A stretch of 64,000 bases of DNA from Streptomyces macrolidinus (GTDB lineage: Bacteria; Actinomycetota; Actinomycetes; Streptomycetales; Streptomycetaceae), in NCBI RefSeq assembly GCF_023887685.1, contig NZ_JAMWMR010000008.1, forward strand, positions 124,001 through 188,000, read 5' to 3'. A model generated the notes under the pieces. It was not told where the DNA came from, did not search any database, and worked only from the letters and a program-made list of their open reading frames with translations. Both the position numbers and the translations under genes were made by a program. Shown in pieces: positions 25,629 through 35,625 of the stretch (within the stretch, counting starts at the first letter, position 1; the number at the start of each line of letters is the position of its first letter).

Positions 25629-25769
25629 TCACTATCGGTCGAATACACCGCGCGTAGTCGCCGACCGGTGCGCAGCCAGGATCGACTTCACTCTCACTCT
25701 CGTTGACGCGCACCGGTCGACGGCGGACCCACAGCAGCACGACTCGCACGACTGCACGAAGGGGAAGCC
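25629..25769. other. 141-bp gap inside the hopanoid operon with long inverted repeat
   Basis: This is the largest gap in an otherwise tightly packed operon. It contains a 12-bp perfect inverted repeat (25663-25674 with 25709-25720) separated by 34 nt, then the shc ribosome site AAGGGGAAG. It could carry an internal promoter, an operator or an RNA structure controlling shc; no ORF was found. Confidence 0.6.
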
Positions 25770-27770
25770 ATGACAGCGACGACCGACGGAAGCACCGGGG
25801 CCCTGCCTCCCCGCGCTGCCTCGGCCAGCGACACCGACGAACCGCTCCCGCAGGCGGCCGGGACGGTCGGCACTCGAGACGCCGCCGAGCACGCGCTACG
25901 GCGCGCGACGGACTTCCTGCTCGCGCGGCAGGACACCCAGGGCTGGTGGAAGGGCACCCTCGAGACGAACGTCACGATGGACGCCGAGGACCTGTTACTG
26001 CGTCAGTTCCTCGGCATCCGGGACGAGAAGACCACACAGGCCGCCGCCCTCTTCATCCGCGGCGAGCAGCGCGACGACGGCACCTGGGCCACCTTCTTCG
26101 GCGGACCCGGCGAACTGTCCACCACCATCGAGGCGTACGTGGCGCTGCGCCTGGCCGGTGACCTGCCGGACGCGCCCCATATGGCGAAGGCGTCCGCGTG
26201 GATCCGCGAGCAGGGCGGTATCGCCGCCTCCCGGGTCTTCACCCGGATCTGGCTCGCCCTGTTCGGCTGGTGGCGGTGGGAAGACCTGCCCGAAATGCCG
26301 CCGGAGCTCATCTACTTCCCGCGGTGGATGCCGCTGAACATCTACGACTTCGGGTGCTGGGCACGGCAGACCATCGTGCCGCTCACCATCGTCTGCGCCC
26401 AGCGTCCGGTACGCCCCGCGCCCTTCCCGCTCGACGAGCTGCACACCGACCCGGACCACCCCGTACCCGCCAAACCTCTGGCCCGCGTGGCCAGTTGGGA
26501 CGGCGTCTTCCAGCGGCTCGACAAGGCGCTGCACCAGTTCCGCAAGGTCGCCCCGCGCAAGCTGCGCAAGGCCGCCATCAACTCCGCCGCCCGCTGGATC
26601 ATCGAACGGCAGGAGAACGACGGCTGCTGGGGCGGGATCCAGCCGCCCGCGGTGTACTCGATCATCGCCCTGCATCTGCTCGGCTACGACCTCCAGCACC
26701 CCGTGATGCGCGAAGGGCTCGCCTCGCTCGACAGGTTCGCCGTGTGGCGCGAAGACGGCGCCCGCATGATCGAGGCCTGCCAGTCCCCGGTGTGGGACAC
26801 CTGCCTCGCGACCATCGCCCTCGCCGACGCGGGCGTACCGGCCGACCATCCCCAACTGGTCAAGGCCGCCGACTGGATGCTCGGCGAGCAGATCGTCCGG
26901 CCCGGCGACTGGTCGGTACGCCGTCCTCAACTGCCGCCGGGAGGCTGGGCGTTCGAGTTCCACAACGACAACTACCCCGATATCGACGACACCGCCGAGG
27001 TCGTCCTCGCGCTGCGCCGCGTCCGGCATCCCGACGCCGAGCGGATGGAACGGGCGATCGGGCGCGGGGTGCGCTGGAACCTCGGCATGCAGTCGAAGAA
27101 CGGTGCATGGGGCGCCTTCGACGTCGACAACACCAGCAGGTTCCCCAACCGGCTGCCGTTCTGCGACTTCGGCGAGGTCATCGACCCGCCGTCCGCCGAC
27201 GTCACCGGCCACGTCGTGGAGATGCTCGCGGTCGAGGGCCTGGCCCACGACCCCCGCACCCGCCGCGGCATCGCCTGGCTGCTGGCCGAACAGGAGCCCG
27301 ACGGCTCGTGGTTCGGGCGCTGGGGCGTCAACTACGTCTACGGCACCGGGTCGGTGGTGCCCGCGCTGATCGCCGCGGGCATCCCCGGCACGCACCCGGC
27401 GATCCGCCGTGCCGTCGCCTGGCTGGAGAGCGTCCAGAACGACAACGGCGGCTGGGGCGAGGACCTGCGCTCGTACCACGACGCGGGCGAGTGGAGCGGC
27501 CGTGGCCGCTCCACGGCCTCACAGACGGCGTGGGCGCTGCTCGCGCTGCTGGCGGCGGGGGAGAGCGAGTCCAAGGCCGTGGAACGCGGCGTCGACTTCC
27601 TCGCCCGGTCCCAGAACGAGGACGGCTCCTGGGACGAGCCGCACTTCACGGGCACCGGGTTCCCCTGGGACTTCTCCATCAACTACCACCTCTACCGGCA
27701 GGTCTTCCCGCTCACCGCGCTCGGCCGCTATGTCCACGGCGAGCCGTTCGCCGAGGCCAAGGGGGGCTGA
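25770..27770 (+). CDS. shc: Squalene-hopene cyclase
   Basis: 666 residues, class II triterpene cyclase that cyclises squalene to hopene and hopanol at the membrane face. The catalytic DxDD acid motif is D404-I-D406-D407 (YPDIDDTAE). Several QW repeats are visible (QDTQGWWKG, QENDGCWGG, QSKNGAWGAF, QNDNGGWGED, QNEDGSWDE). Length is normal for bacterial SHC after a ~45-residue variable leader. Codon 76 is TTA (25995-25997), rare in Streptomyces and dependent on bldA tRNA. Stop and the next ATG overlap by one base. Confidence 0.97.
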   Translation: MTATTDGSTGALPPRAASASDTDEPLPQAAGTVGTRDAAEHALRRATDFLLARQDTQGWWKGTLETNVTMDAEDLLLRQFLGIRDEKTTQAAALFIRGEQRDDGTWATFFGGPGELSTTIEAYVALRLAGDLPDAPHMAKASAWIREQGGIAASRVFTRIWLALFGWWRWEDLPEMPPELIYFPRWMPLNIYDFGCWARQTIVPLTIVCAQRPVRPAPFPLDELHTDPDHPVPAKPLARVASWDGVFQRLDKALHQFRKVAPRKLRKAAINSAARWIIERQENDGCWGGIQPPAVYSIIALHLLGYDLQHPVMREGLASLDRFAVWREDGARMIEACQSPVWDTCLATIALADAGVPADHPQLVKAADWMLGEQIVRPGDWSVRRPQLPPGGWAFEFHNDNYPDIDDTAEVVLALRRVRHPDAERMERAIGRGVRWNLGMQSKNGAWGAFDVDNTSRFPNRLPFCDFGEVIDPPSADVTGHVVEMLAVEGLAHDPRTRRGIAWLLAEQEPDGSWFGRWGVNYVYGTGSVVPALIAAGIPGTHPAIRRAVAWLESVQNDNGGWGEDLRSYHDAGEWSGRGRSTASQTAWALLALLAAGESESKAVERGVDFLARSQNEDGSWDEPHFTGTGFPWDFSINYHLYRQVFPLTALGRYVHGEPFAEAKGG

Positions 27771-28411
27771 TGAGCCAGAAGCCCGGTCCGGCGCCGCTGC
27801 TGATCGCCTGCGCACTCGGCATCGAGCGGCTCGCCCTGCGCAGCGGCGACCGGACGGGTGCGGGCGGGCCCGTCACCGTACTCCGTACGGGGATGGGCCC
27901 CCGGTCGGCCGAACGCTCGGTCACCCGGGCGCTCGCCGACCCGGCCTGGTCCCGGGCCGCCGTCCTTGCCACAGGCTTCTGCGCGGGGCTCGCTCCCGGT
28001 ATGCACCCCGGCGACCTGGTCGTCGCCGAGGAGACCCGGGACCCGCGCGGCACCATCCCGTGCGTGGGCACGGACCTGCTGGTCAAGGAGCTGGTGCGCA
28101 CCCTTCCGGGGCGCACCGTCCACACCGGGCCGCTCACCGGCTCGGACCATGTCGTCCGCGGCCAGGAACGCCCGGAACTGCTCGCGACCGGCGCGATCGC
28201 GGTCGACATGGAGTCCGCGGCCACGCTCTACAGCGTCGCCCACACCGGCACGCGCCCGGTTGCGGCCGTCCGAGTGGTCGTGGACGCTCCAGAACATGAA
28301 CTCGTCCGGATCGGCACCTTGCGCGGTGGAATATCAGCCTTCCGCGTCCTTCGTGCCGTCCTCCCCGCCTTCTTCGAATGGCACCGTTCTTTGCTGCTCC
28401 CTCGGAGGTGA
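27770..28411 (+). CDS. hpnG: Adenosylhopane nucleosidase HpnG
   Basis: 213 residues, phosphorylase/nucleosidase (PNP_UDP/MTAN) fold. GFCAGLAPGMHPGDLVVAEE and AIAVDMESAATLYSV carry the purine/ribose site and conserved Glu-Asp region. HpnG removes adenine from adenosylhopane, made by HpnH, to give ribosylhopane or its phosphate on the way to bacteriohopanetetrol and aminotriol. ATG 27770 begins on the last base of the shc stop (TGATG). The hpnH ribosome site GGAGG lies in its last codons. Confidence 0.9.
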   Translation: MSQKPGPAPLLIACALGIERLALRSGDRTGAGGPVTVLRTGMGPRSAERSVTRALADPAWSRAAVLATGFCAGLAPGMHPGDLVVAEETRDPRGTIPCVGTDLLVKELVRTLPGRTVHTGPLTGSDHVVRGQERPELLATGAIAVDMESAATLYSVAHTGTRPVAAVRVVVDAPEHELVRIGTLRGGISAFRVLRAVLPAFFEWHRSLLLPRR

Positions 28412-28416
28412 GCCAG

Positions 28417-29442
28417 ATGGCCATGCCGCTGCGTCAGTCCATCAAGGTTGCTACGTACCTGTTGGAACAGAAACTCAAGAAGCGTGACAAGTTCGCTCTG
28501 CTGGTCGAGCTGGAACCTCTCTTCGCGTGCAACCTGAAGTGCGAGGGCTGCGGCAAGATCCAGCATCCGGCAGGCGTGCTCAAGCAGCGCATGCCCGTCG
28601 CGCAGGCGGTGGGGGCGGTGCTCGAATCCGGTGCGCCGATGGTGTCCATCGCCGGTGGCGAACCCCTGATGCACCCTCAGATCGACGAGATCGTGCGGCA
28701 GTTGGTGGCGAAGAAGAAGTTCGTCTTCCTGTGCACCAACGCGCTGCTGATGCGCAAGAAGATGGACAAGTTCAAGCCGTCGCCCTACTTCGCCTGGGCG
28801 GTGCACATCGACGGGCTGCGTGAGCGGCACGACGCCTCCGTCGCGAAGGAAGGCACCTTCGACGAGGCGGTGGAGGCCATCAAGGAGGCCAAGCGGCGCG
28901 GCTTCCGGGTCACCACCAACTCGACCTTCTTCAACACCGACACCCCGCAGACCGTCGTGGAGGTGCTGAACTTCCTCAACGACGACCTCCAGGTCGACGA
29001 GATGATGCTCTCGCCCGCCTACGCCTACGAGAAGGCCCCCGACCAGGAGCACTTCCTCGGAGTGCAGCAGACCCGCGAGCTGTTCAAGAAGGCCTTCTCG
29101 GGCGGCAACCGCAGGAAGTGGCGGCTCAACCAGAGCCCGCTCTTCCTGGACTTCCTCGAGGGCAAGGTCGACTTCCCGTGCACCGCGTGGGCGATCCCGA
29201 GCTACTCGCTCTTCGGCTGGCAGCGGCCCTGCTATCTGATGAGCGACGGGTACGTGCCCACCTACCGCCAACTGCTGGAGGAGACCGACTGGGACAAGTA
29301 CGGCCGGGGCAAGGACCCGCGCTGCGCCAACTGCATGGCCCACTGCGGATACGAGCCGACCGCCGTGCTCGCCACCATGGGCTCCCTGACGGAGTCGCTG
29401 CGGGCCGCGCGCGAGACCATGACGAGCGGAAAGCAGCGGTGA
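28417..29442 (+). CDS. hpnH: Adenosyl-hopene transferase HpnH (radical SAM)
   Basis: 341 residues. The radical SAM CX3CX2C cluster is [10 protein letters not shown] near residues 38-45, and a C-terminal cysteine group ([12 protein letters not shown]) fits the HpnH family. It adds the 5'-deoxyadenosyl radical to hopene C29 to make adenosylhopane, starting C35 hopanoid side chains. ATG 28417 has GGAGG 8 nt upstream; ATG 28423 is in frame but further from it. Presence of hpnG, hpnH and hpnO implies that the strain makes extended bacteriohopanepolyols. Confidence 0.96.
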   Translation: MAMPLRQSIKVATYLLEQKLKKRDKFALLVELEPLFACNLKCEGCGKIQHPAGVLKQRMPVAQAVGAVLESGAPMVSIAGGEPLMHPQIDEIVRQLVAKKKFVFLCTNALLMRKKMDKFKPSPYFAWAVHIDGLRERHDASVAKEGTFDEAVEAIKEAKRRGFRVTTNSTFFNTDTPQTVVEVLNFLNDDLQVDEMMLSPAYAYEKAPDQEHFLGVQQTRELFKKAFSGGNRRKWRLNQSPLFLDFLEGKVDFPCTAWAIPSYSLFGWQRPCYLMSDGYVPTYRQLLEETDWDKYGRGKDPRCANCMAHCGYEPTAVLATMGSLTESLRAARETMTSGKQR

Positions 29443-29446
29443 GGCG

Positions 29447-30604
29447 ATGACCGCGGTTCCCCTGGGCGTTCCCGAGGTTCCCCTCCGGCCACTCGCACCA
29501 CGCCGCAGCTCGCGGCAGATCCAGGTCGGCCGGGTGGCGGTCGGCGGCGGGGCCCCGGTGTCGGTGCAGTCGATGACGACGACCCGTACCTCCGACATCG
29601 GCGCCACGCTGCAGCAGATCGCCGAACTCACCGCGTCCGGCTGCCAGATCGTCCGCGTCGCCTGCCCCACGCAGGACGACGCGGACGCCCTGGCCACCAT
29701 CGCCGGGAAGTCGCAGATCCCGGTGATCGCGGACATCCACTTCCAGCCGAAGTACGTGTTCGCGGCGATCGAGGCGGGCTGTGCGGCCGTCCGCGTCAAC
29801 CCCGGCAACATCAAGCAGTTCGACGACAAGGTGAAAGAGATCGCGCGCGCCGCCAAGGACCACGGCACCCCGATCCGGATCGGGGTGAACGCGGGCTCGC
29901 TGGACAAGCGGCTGCTGCGCAAGTACGGCAGGGCGACACCCGAGGCGCTCGTGGAGTCGGCCCTGTGGGAGGCGTCCCTCTTCGAGGAGCACGGCTTCCG
30001 GGACATCAAGATCTCGGTCAAGCACAACGACCCGGTCGTGATGATCGAGGCCTACCGCGGGCTCGCGGAGAGCTGCGACTACCCGCTCCACCTGGGCGTC
30101 ACCGAGGCGGGGCCGGCCTTCCAGGGGACCATCAAGTCGGCCGTCGCCTTCGGCGCGTTGCTGTCCGAGGGCATCGGTGACACCATCCGGGTCTCGCTCT
30201 CCGCGCCGCCCGCCGAAGAGGTCAAGGTCGGCATCCAGATCCTTCAGTCGCTCGGGCTTCGGCAGCGGCGTCTGGAGATCGTCTCCTGCCCGTCGTGCGG
30301 GCGCGCCCAGGTCGATGTGTACAAGCTGGCCGAGGAGGTCACCGCGGGCCTGGAGGGCATGGAAGTGCCGCTGCGGGTCGCCGTCATGGGGTGTGTCGTC
30401 AACGGCCCCGGCGAGGCGCGGGAGGCCGACCTGGGCGTGGCCTCCGGCAACGGCAAGGGCCAGATCTTCGTCAAGGGCCAGGTCATCAAGACCGTGCCCG
30501 AGTCGAAGATCGTGGAGACGCTCATCGAGGAAGCGATGAAGATCGCCGAACAGATGGAGAAGGACGGAGCCGGGTCCGGAGAACCGGCCGTCACCGTGAA
30601 CTGA
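29447..30604 (+). CDS. ispG: 4-hydroxy-3-methylbut-2-enyl diphosphate synthase
   Basis: 385 residues. N-terminal TIM-barrel part ([22 protein letters not shown]) and C-terminal iron-sulfur domain with cluster cysteines in SCPSCGR and [10 protein letters not shown]. IspG reductively opens MEcPP to HMBPP in the MEP pathway. It lies 4 bp after hpnH, so the operon carries its own supply of isoprenoid precursor. Streptomyces genomes normally have another ispG elsewhere; this would be the cluster-linked copy, which cannot be tested in this window. Confidence 0.95.
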   Translation: MTAVPLGVPEVPLRPLAPRRSSRQIQVGRVAVGGGAPVSVQSMTTTRTSDIGATLQQIAELTASGCQIVRVACPTQDDADALATIAGKSQIPVIADIHFQPKYVFAAIEAGCAAVRVNPGNIKQFDDKVKEIARAAKDHGTPIRIGVNAGSLDKRLLRKYGRATPEALVESALWEASLFEEHGFRDIKISVKHNDPVVMIEAYRGLAESCDYPLHLGVTEAGPAFQGTIKSAVAFGALLSEGIGDTIRVSLSAPPAEEVKVGIQILQSLGLRQRRLEIVSCPSCGRAQVDVYKLAEEVTAGLEGMEVPLRVAVMGCVVNGPGEAREADLGVASGNGKGQIFVKGQVIKTVPESKIVETLIEEAMKIAEQMEKDGAGSGEPAVTVN

Positions 30605-30631
30605 ACAGCACGGATCGAGAGGGGGCCTGGC

Positions 30632-32539
30632 GTGACGATGCTGGAGAACATCCGGGGACCACGTGACCTGAAGGCGCTGTCCGAGGCGGAGCTTCGTCAA
30701 CTGGCCGAGGAGATCAGGGAGTTCCTGATCCAGGCGGTCGCAAGGACCGGCGGCCACCTCGGACCCAACCTGGGGGTGGTGGAACTCTCCATCGCGCTCC
30801 ACCGGGTCTTCGAGTCACCGGTCGACCGGATCCTGTGGGACACCGGTCACCAGAGCTATGTGCACAAGCTCCTGACAGGCCGTCAGGACTTCTCCAAACT
30901 GCGCGGCAAGGGCGGCCTGTCCGGGTACCCGTCCCGTGAGGAGTCCGAGCACGACATCATCGAGAACAGTCACGCCTCCACCGCGCTCGGCTGGGCCGAC
31001 GGTCTCGCCAAGGCCCGCCAGGTGCAAGGGGAGAAGGGCCATGTCGTCGCCGTCATCGGGGACGGCGCGCTGACCGGCGGCATGGCCTGGGAGGCGCTCA
31101 ACAACATCGCCGCCGCCAGGGACCGTCCGCTCATCATCGTCGTCAACGACAACGAACGCTCCTACGCGCCGACCATCGGCGGCCTCGCCAACCACCTCGC
31201 CACGCTGCGCACCACCGACGGCTACGAGAAGGTGCTGGCCTGGGGCAAGGACGTGCTTCAGCGCACGCCCGTCGTCGGCCCCACCGTCTACGAGGCCCTG
31301 CACGGCGCGAAGAAGGGCTTCAAGGACGCGTTCGCACCGCAGGGCCTGTTCGAGGACCTCGGCCTGAAGTACGTAGGGCCGATCGACGGACACGACCTGC
31401 GGGCCGTCGAGTCGGCGCTGCGCCGGGCCAAACGCTTCCACGGCCCCGTACTGATCCACTGCCTCACCGAGAAGGGCCGCGGCTGTGAGCCCGCGCTCGC
31501 CCACGAGGAGGACCACTTCCACACCGTCGGTGTGATGGACCCCCTCACCTGCGAACCCGTGGCGTCGTCCGGCGGCCCCTCGTGGACCTCCGTGTTCGGC
31601 GACGAGATCGTACGCATCGGCGAGGAACGCGAGGACGTCGTGGCGATCACGGCGGCCATGCTGCACCCGGTGGGCCTGACCGGGTTCGCCGAGCGGTTCC
31701 CCGACCGGGTGTGGGACGTCGGGATCGCCGAACAGCACGCGGCGGTCTCCGCGGCCGGTCTCGCGACCGGCGGGCTCCACCCCGTCGTCGCCGTCTACGC
31801 GACCTTCCTCAACCGCGCCTTCGACCAACTGCTGATGGATGTCGCCCTGCACCGCTGCGGGGTCACCTTCGTGCTGGACCGGGCCGGGGTCACGGGCGCC
31901 GACGGAGCGTCGCACAACGGCATGTGGGACATGTCGATCCTCCAGGTGGTGCCCGGCCTCAGGATCGCCGCGCCCCGCGACGCCGACCAACTGCGGGCCC
32001 AGCTACGGGAAGCGGTCGCCGTCGACGACGCGCCGACGCTGATCCGGTTCCCGAAGGAGTCGGTGGGCCCGGCGATCCCGGCGCTGGACCGGGTGGGCGG
32101 CCTGGACGTGCTGCACCGGGCCGAGCGGCCCGAGGTGCTCCTTGTCGCCGTCGGGGTCATGGCGCCCGTCTGCCTCCAGGCCGCCGAACTGCTGCGGGAC
32201 CGCGGCATCGGCTGCACGGTCGTCGACCCGCGCTGGGTCAAGCCGGTCGACCCCGCGCTGCCGGGCCTGGCCGCCGCGCACCGGCTCGTCGCGGTCGTCG
32301 AGGACAACAGCCGGTCCGCCGGGGTCGGCGCGGCGGTCGCGCTGGCGCTCGGCGACGCCGAAGTCGACGTACCCGTACGGCGGTTCGGGATCCCGGAGCA
32401 GTTCCTCGCACACGCCAAGCGCGCCGAGGTGCTGGCCGACATCGGCCTCACCCCCGTCGAGATCGCGGGCCGTATCGGTGCCTGTCTGGCCGCCCGGGAC
32501 GCAGCCGGGGACGAGCTGTCCAAGGAGAACCAGGAATGA
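30632..32539 (+). CDS. dxs: 1-deoxy-D-xylulose-5-phosphate synthase
   Basis: 635 residues, thiamine-diphosphate transketolase family. [13 protein letters not shown], the TPP motif [26 protein letters not shown], the pyrimidine-domain glutamate in GIAEQHA and [10 protein letters not shown] are all present. Dxs condenses pyruvate and glyceraldehyde-3-phosphate, the entry step of the MEP pathway. GTG 30632 follows GAGAGGGGG; ATG 30638 is a minor alternative. It overlaps hpnO by 4 bp (ATGA) and forms part of the hopanoid transcription unit. Confidence 0.96.
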   Translation: MTMLENIRGPRDLKALSEAELRQLAEEIREFLIQAVARTGGHLGPNLGVVELSIALHRVFESPVDRILWDTGHQSYVHKLLTGRQDFSKLRGKGGLSGYPSREESEHDIIENSHASTALGWADGLAKARQVQGEKGHVVAVIGDGALTGGMAWEALNNIAAARDRPLIIVVNDNERSYAPTIGGLANHLATLRTTDGYEKVLAWGKDVLQRTPVVGPTVYEALHGAKKGFKDAFAPQGLFEDLGLKYVGPIDGHDLRAVESALRRAKRFHGPVLIHCLTEKGRGCEPALAHEEDHFHTVGVMDPLTCEPVASSGGPSWTSVFGDEIVRIGEEREDVVAITAAMLHPVGLTGFAERFPDRVWDVGIAEQHAAVSAAGLATGGLHPVVAVYATFLNRAFDQLLMDVALHRCGVTFVLDRAGVTGADGASHNGMWDMSILQVVPGLRIAAPRDADQLRAQLREAVAVDDAPTLIRFPKESVGPAIPALDRVGGLDVLHRAERPEVLLVAVGVMAPVCLQAAELLRDRGIGCTVVDPRWVKPVDPALPGLAAAHRLVAVVEDNSRSAGVGAAVALALGDAEVDVPVRRFGIPEQFLAHAKRAEVLADIGLTPVEIAGRIGACLAARDAAGDELSKENQE

Positions 32540-33933
32540 CCACCCCTTCCACGAAGCGGGAGTTCGACCTCGGCGCGCTGCTGGCCGAGCGCGGGGGCGA
32601 GCGCTACGAGCTGCACACGAAGTACCTCAACCACCAACTCCCGCGCATGCTCCGCACGATCGGCTTCGACAAGGTCTACGAGCGCGCCGAGGGAGCCCAC
32701 TTCTGGGACGCGGACGGCAACGACTACCTGGACATGCTCGCCGGGTTCGGGGTGATGGGCCTCGGCCGCCACCACCCCGTGGTCCGCAAGGCGTTGCACG
32801 ACGTCCTGGACGCCCACCTCGCCGACCTCACCCGCTTCGACTGCCAGCCACTGCCCGGACTGCTCGCCGAGAAGCTGCTCACCCACAGCCCGCATCTGGA
32901 CCGGGTGTTCTTCGGCAACAGCGGGACGGAGGCGGTCGAGACCGCGCTCAAGTTCGCCCGGTTCGCCACGGGCAGGCCGCGGATCCTGTACTGCACCCAC
33001 GCCTTCCACGGGCTGACCACCGGGTCCCTGTCCGTGAACGGCGAGTCCGGCTTCCGCGACGGCTTCGCCCCGCTGCTGCCCGACACGGCGGTGCCGCTCG
33101 GCGATCTCGACGCGCTGGCCCGGGAGTTGAGGAAGGGAGACGTGGCGGCGCTCATCGTCGAGCCCATCCAGGGCAAGGGCGTCCACGCGGCCCCGCCCGG
33201 CTATCTGACCGCCGCCCAGGAGCTGTTGCGGCGGCACAAGGCACTGCTGATCGCCGACGAGGTGCAGACCGGCCTCGGGCGAACCGGGGAGTTCTACGCC
33301 TACCAGCACGAGAGCGGTCTCGAACCGGACCTGGTGTGTGTGGCCAAGGCGCTCTCCGGCGGCTATGTGCCGGTCGGCGCCACCCTGGGCAAGGAGTGGA
33401 TCTTCAAGAAGGTCTACTCGTCCATGGACCGGGTGCTGGTTCACTCCGCGAGCTTCGGGTCCAACGCCCAGGCGATGGCGGCCGGGCTCGCCGTCCTGTC
33501 CGTCATGGAGAACGAGCAGATCGTCGCGAACGCCCGCGCGGTCGGTGACCAGCTCATGTCCCGGCTCTCGGCGCTCATCGACAAGTACGAGCTGCTCAGC
33601 GACGTACGCGGCCGGGGCCTGATGATCGGCATCGAGTTCGGCCGGCCCAGCTCGCTGAAGCTGCGCAGCCGGTGGACCATGCTGCAGGCCGCCCGCAAGG
33701 GCCTGTTCGCACAGATGGTCGTCGTCCCGCTGCTGCAGCGCCACCGCATCCTCACCCAGGTCTCCGGGGACCATCTGGAGGTGATCAAGCTGATCCCGCC
33801 GCTGACCATCGACGAGCAGGACGTCGACCGGTTCGTGGAGGCCTTCACCGCGGTCATGGACGACGCGCACGGCGGCGGGCTGATGTGGGACTTCGGCAAG
33901 ACGCTGATCAAGCAGGCGGTGGCGAACCGGTAG
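32536..33933 (+). CDS. hpnO: Class III aminotransferase HpnO
   Basis: 465 residues, PLP-dependent class III aminotransferase. [16 protein letters not shown] binds phosphate, [13 protein letters not shown] contains the conserved Asp, and the Schiff-base lysine is K271 in [10 protein letters not shown]. HpnO turns ribosylhopane into aminobacteriohopanetriol, which matches the upstream hpnG-hpnH pair. The N-terminal ~35 residues and C-terminal ~20 extend beyond ornithine/acetylornithine aminotransferases. It is the last hopanoid gene; a regulator unit with its own operator follows. Confidence 0.9.
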   Translation: MTTPSTKREFDLGALLAERGGERYELHTKYLNHQLPRMLRTIGFDKVYERAEGAHFWDADGNDYLDMLAGFGVMGLGRHHPVVRKALHDVLDAHLADLTRFDCQPLPGLLAEKLLTHSPHLDRVFFGNSGTEAVETALKFARFATGRPRILYCTHAFHGLTTGSLSVNGESGFRDGFAPLLPDTAVPLGDLDALARELRKGDVAALIVEPIQGKGVHAAPPGYLTAAQELLRRHKALLIADEVQTGLGRTGEFYAYQHESGLEPDLVCVAKALSGGYVPVGATLGKEWIFKKVYSSMDRVLVHSASFGSNAQAMAAGLAVLSVMENEQIVANARAVGDQLMSRLSALIDKYELLSDVRGRGLMIGIEFGRPSSLKLRSRWTMLQAARKGLFAQMVVVPLLQRHRILTQVSGDHLEVIKLIPPLTIDEQDVDRFVEAFTAVMDDAHGGGLMWDFGKTLIKQAVANR

Positions 33934-33981
33934 CCGAGGCGGGGCCACGGGAGTGTGGTCACGGGGTGTGGGCCGTGGTCT

Positions 33982-34016
33982 TTGCCTGACAGGCAAGAAG
34001 TTTGCCTGAAAGGCAA
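33982..34016. promoter_or_regulatory. Tandem palindromic operator of the XRE-cupin regulator
   Basis: Two copies of the 15-bp palindrome TTGCCTGAnAGGCAA (33982-33996 and 34002-34016) are spaced 20 bp centre to centre and end 20 bp before the regulator's start codon. The spacing of two helical turns suggests cooperative binding on one DNA face, and the position suggests that the XRE-cupin protein controls its own transcript. Confidence 0.8.
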
Positions 34017-34036
34017 GGCTGCGGCTCAATAGGGGT

Positions 34037-34648
34037 ATGAGCACTTCCGAGACCGGGCCGATCGAGGACCTGCCCGCCGTCGCGCCCCAACTGCGAGCGC
34101 TGCGCCGTCGTGCCTCCCTCACGCTGGAGGCCGCGGCCCGCGCCGCCGGGCTCTCGCCCGCGCATCTGTCACGGCTGGAGACCGGACAGCGACAGCCTTC
34201 GCTGCCGATGCTGCTCGCTCTCGCTCGTATCTACGGTACGACAGTGTCCGAACTGCTCGGCGAGACGGTCCCCGACCGGGACGCGGTCGTCCGCGCCCCC
34301 GCCATGGAGCCCACGCACGCGGGCGGCTGGACGTACTGGCAGACCGGCGCACCGGGCCGCGGGATGCAGGCCCTGCGCGTCCGCGTCCCCCATGGCACCC
34401 AGGGCGACATCGTGCGCGTCCACCCCGGCGAGGAATGGCTGTACGTCCTCAAGGGGCGGCTGCGCCTGCGCCTCGGTGACAGCGCTCACATCCTCGAACC
34501 CGGCGACAGTGCCCACTTCGACTCGCTCACCCCTCATCGGCTCGCGGCCGTCGATCACGACGGGGCCGAGCTGCTCTTCGTCCACACCCTGCTCCAGAGC
34601 CCGAACTCCGCGCTCTGTATCGGCCCCACCCCAGGAGAAATGCCATGA
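34037..34648 (+). CDS. XRE-family regulator with C-terminal cupin sensor domain
   Basis: 203 residues. Residues 15-70 are a Cro/CI helix-turn-helix (LRRRASLTLEAAARAAGLSPAHLSRLETG), residues 95-190 a cupin barrel (VHPGEEWLYVLKGRLRLRLGD, LEPGDSAHFDS). In this architecture the cupin usually binds a small ligand and switches DNA binding. Tandem palindromes directly upstream indicate autoregulation. It is coupled by ATGA to a 49-aa membrane protein gene, its likely regulated partner. The unit follows hpnO but looks separately transcribed. Confidence 0.9.
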   Translation: MSTSETGPIEDLPAVAPQLRALRRRASLTLEAAARAAGLSPAHLSRLETGQRQPSLPMLLALARIYGTTVSELLGETVPDRDAVVRAPAMEPTHAGGWTYWQTGAPGRGMQALRVRVPHGTQGDIVRVHPGEEWLYVLKGRLRLRLGDSAHILEPGDSAHFDSLTPHRLAAVDHDGAELLFVHTLLQSPNSALCIGPTPGEMP

Positions 34649-34794
34649 CCGAGCAGCCGCAGACCCGCTCCGACCAGAACACGCGGGAGGAGAAGTTCCC
34701 CCGCGCCCTGTGGATCCGTCTCATCATCTACATCGCCGTCGGTCACCTCTTCGCCGGGTTCATCTGGCTGCTGTTCGAGGTGGGCGCGAAGTAA
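34645..34794 (+). CDS. 49-aa single-pass membrane protein (DUF6126-like)
   Basis: A 50-codon ORF starting in the ATGA overlap with the XRE-cupin gene stop, with AGGAG 9 nt upstream. The first ~20 residues are polar and charged (TEQPQTRSDQNTREEKFPR), followed by a single ~23-residue hydrophobic helix (LIIYIAVGHLFAGFIWLLF) and a short VGAK tail. The pairing with an XRE-cupin regulator and the sequence recall the small streptomycete family DUF6126, an assignment from memory. It has no enzyme motif and may be a small transporter accessory or membrane sensor. Confidence 0.82.
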   Translation: MTEQPQTRSDQNTREEKFPRALWIRLIIYIAVGHLFAGFIWLLFEVGAK

Positions 34795-34827
34795 GGGGCA
34801 CACAGCACGACCCGCAACGGGAGCGGC

Positions 34828-35625
34828 TCAGTCCAGCAGCCTCTCGCGCAGCCGCTCCCGCAGCACCGGTGTGACCCCGAGCCCCCGCTCCAGATAGGTG
34901 TCGACACCGCCCCACGTCTGCTCCACGGTCTCGAACGCCGCCGTGAGGTACTCGGCGCGAGCGTCGAAGAGCGGGCTGAGCAGCTCCATCACCTCGGGGG
35001 AGTAGGCCTCGGCCTGCGCGCCGTTGCGGTGCACCTTGTACCGGCGGTGCTTGGCGTTCGACTCCAGATAGTCCGCGACGATCGCCTCGCGCTCGACCCC
35101 GAGGGCCAGCAGTGTGACCGCGATCGACAGGCCCGCCCGGTCCTTGCCCGCGGCGCAGTGCATCAGCACCGGCACACTGTCCTCCGCCAGCGCGTGCAGC
35201 ACCCGCGCGTGCTCGGTCGTGCGCTCCGTGACCATCGTGCGATACGAGGCGATCATGCGGCCCGCGGCCTTGCCGTCCGCGAGCACCGCGCGCAACTGCT
35301 CCAGATCGCCGTCGCGGACCATCTTCCAGAACTCGGCGCCGTCGGCCGGATCGCTCAGCGGAAGGTTGATGTTGCGCACCCCCGGCAGCGCGACGTCCGG
35401 CCCCTCCAGCCGCTTGTCCGCAGCATTGCGGAAGTCGAAGATCGTGTGCAGACCGAGGGAGGAGAGGAACGTCGCGTCCTCCTGTGTCGCATGCGCGAGA
35501 TGACCGCTGCGGAAGAGCACACCCTGGCGCACGCGCCGCCCGTCCACGGTCGGCAGGCCACCCACGTCTCGGAAGTTGCGCACACCGGCCAGCTCGGGCT
35601 CGATCGACGGGACGTGCTGCGTCAC
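34828..35625 (-). CDS. Tyrosine/serine protein phosphatase (PTP loop type)
   Basis: 265 residues. The active-site P-loop HCAAGKDR places the nucleophile at C157 with the invariant arginine six residues on (C-x5-R). GVRNFRDVGGLPT and the following RSGHLAHAT are typical of the IphP/MptpB class of bacterial tyrosine phosphatases, which can also act on phosphoinositides. GTG 35625 follows AAGGAG at ideal spacing; the longer frame to 35838 is not supported. It converges with the XRE/DUF6126 unit. Confidence 0.88.
   Translation of the reverse strand: MTQHVPSIEPELAGVRNFRDVGGLPTVDGRRVRQGVLFRSGHLAHATQEDATFLSSLGLHTIFDFRNAADKRLEGPDVALPGVRNINLPLSDPADGAEFWKMVRDGDLEQLRAVLADGKAAGRMIASYRTMVTERTTEHARVLHALAEDSVPVLMHCAAGKDRAGLSIAVTLLALGVEREAIVADYLESNAKHRRYKVHRNGAQAEAYSPEVMELLSPLFDARAEYLTAAFETVEQTWGGVDTYLERGLGVTPVLRERLRERLLD

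Noticed and set aside
34795..34827. Terminator between the DUF6126-like gene and the phosphatase gene
   Set aside because: Only a short weak pairing is visible in the 33-bp gap; not enough to call a hairpin terminator.
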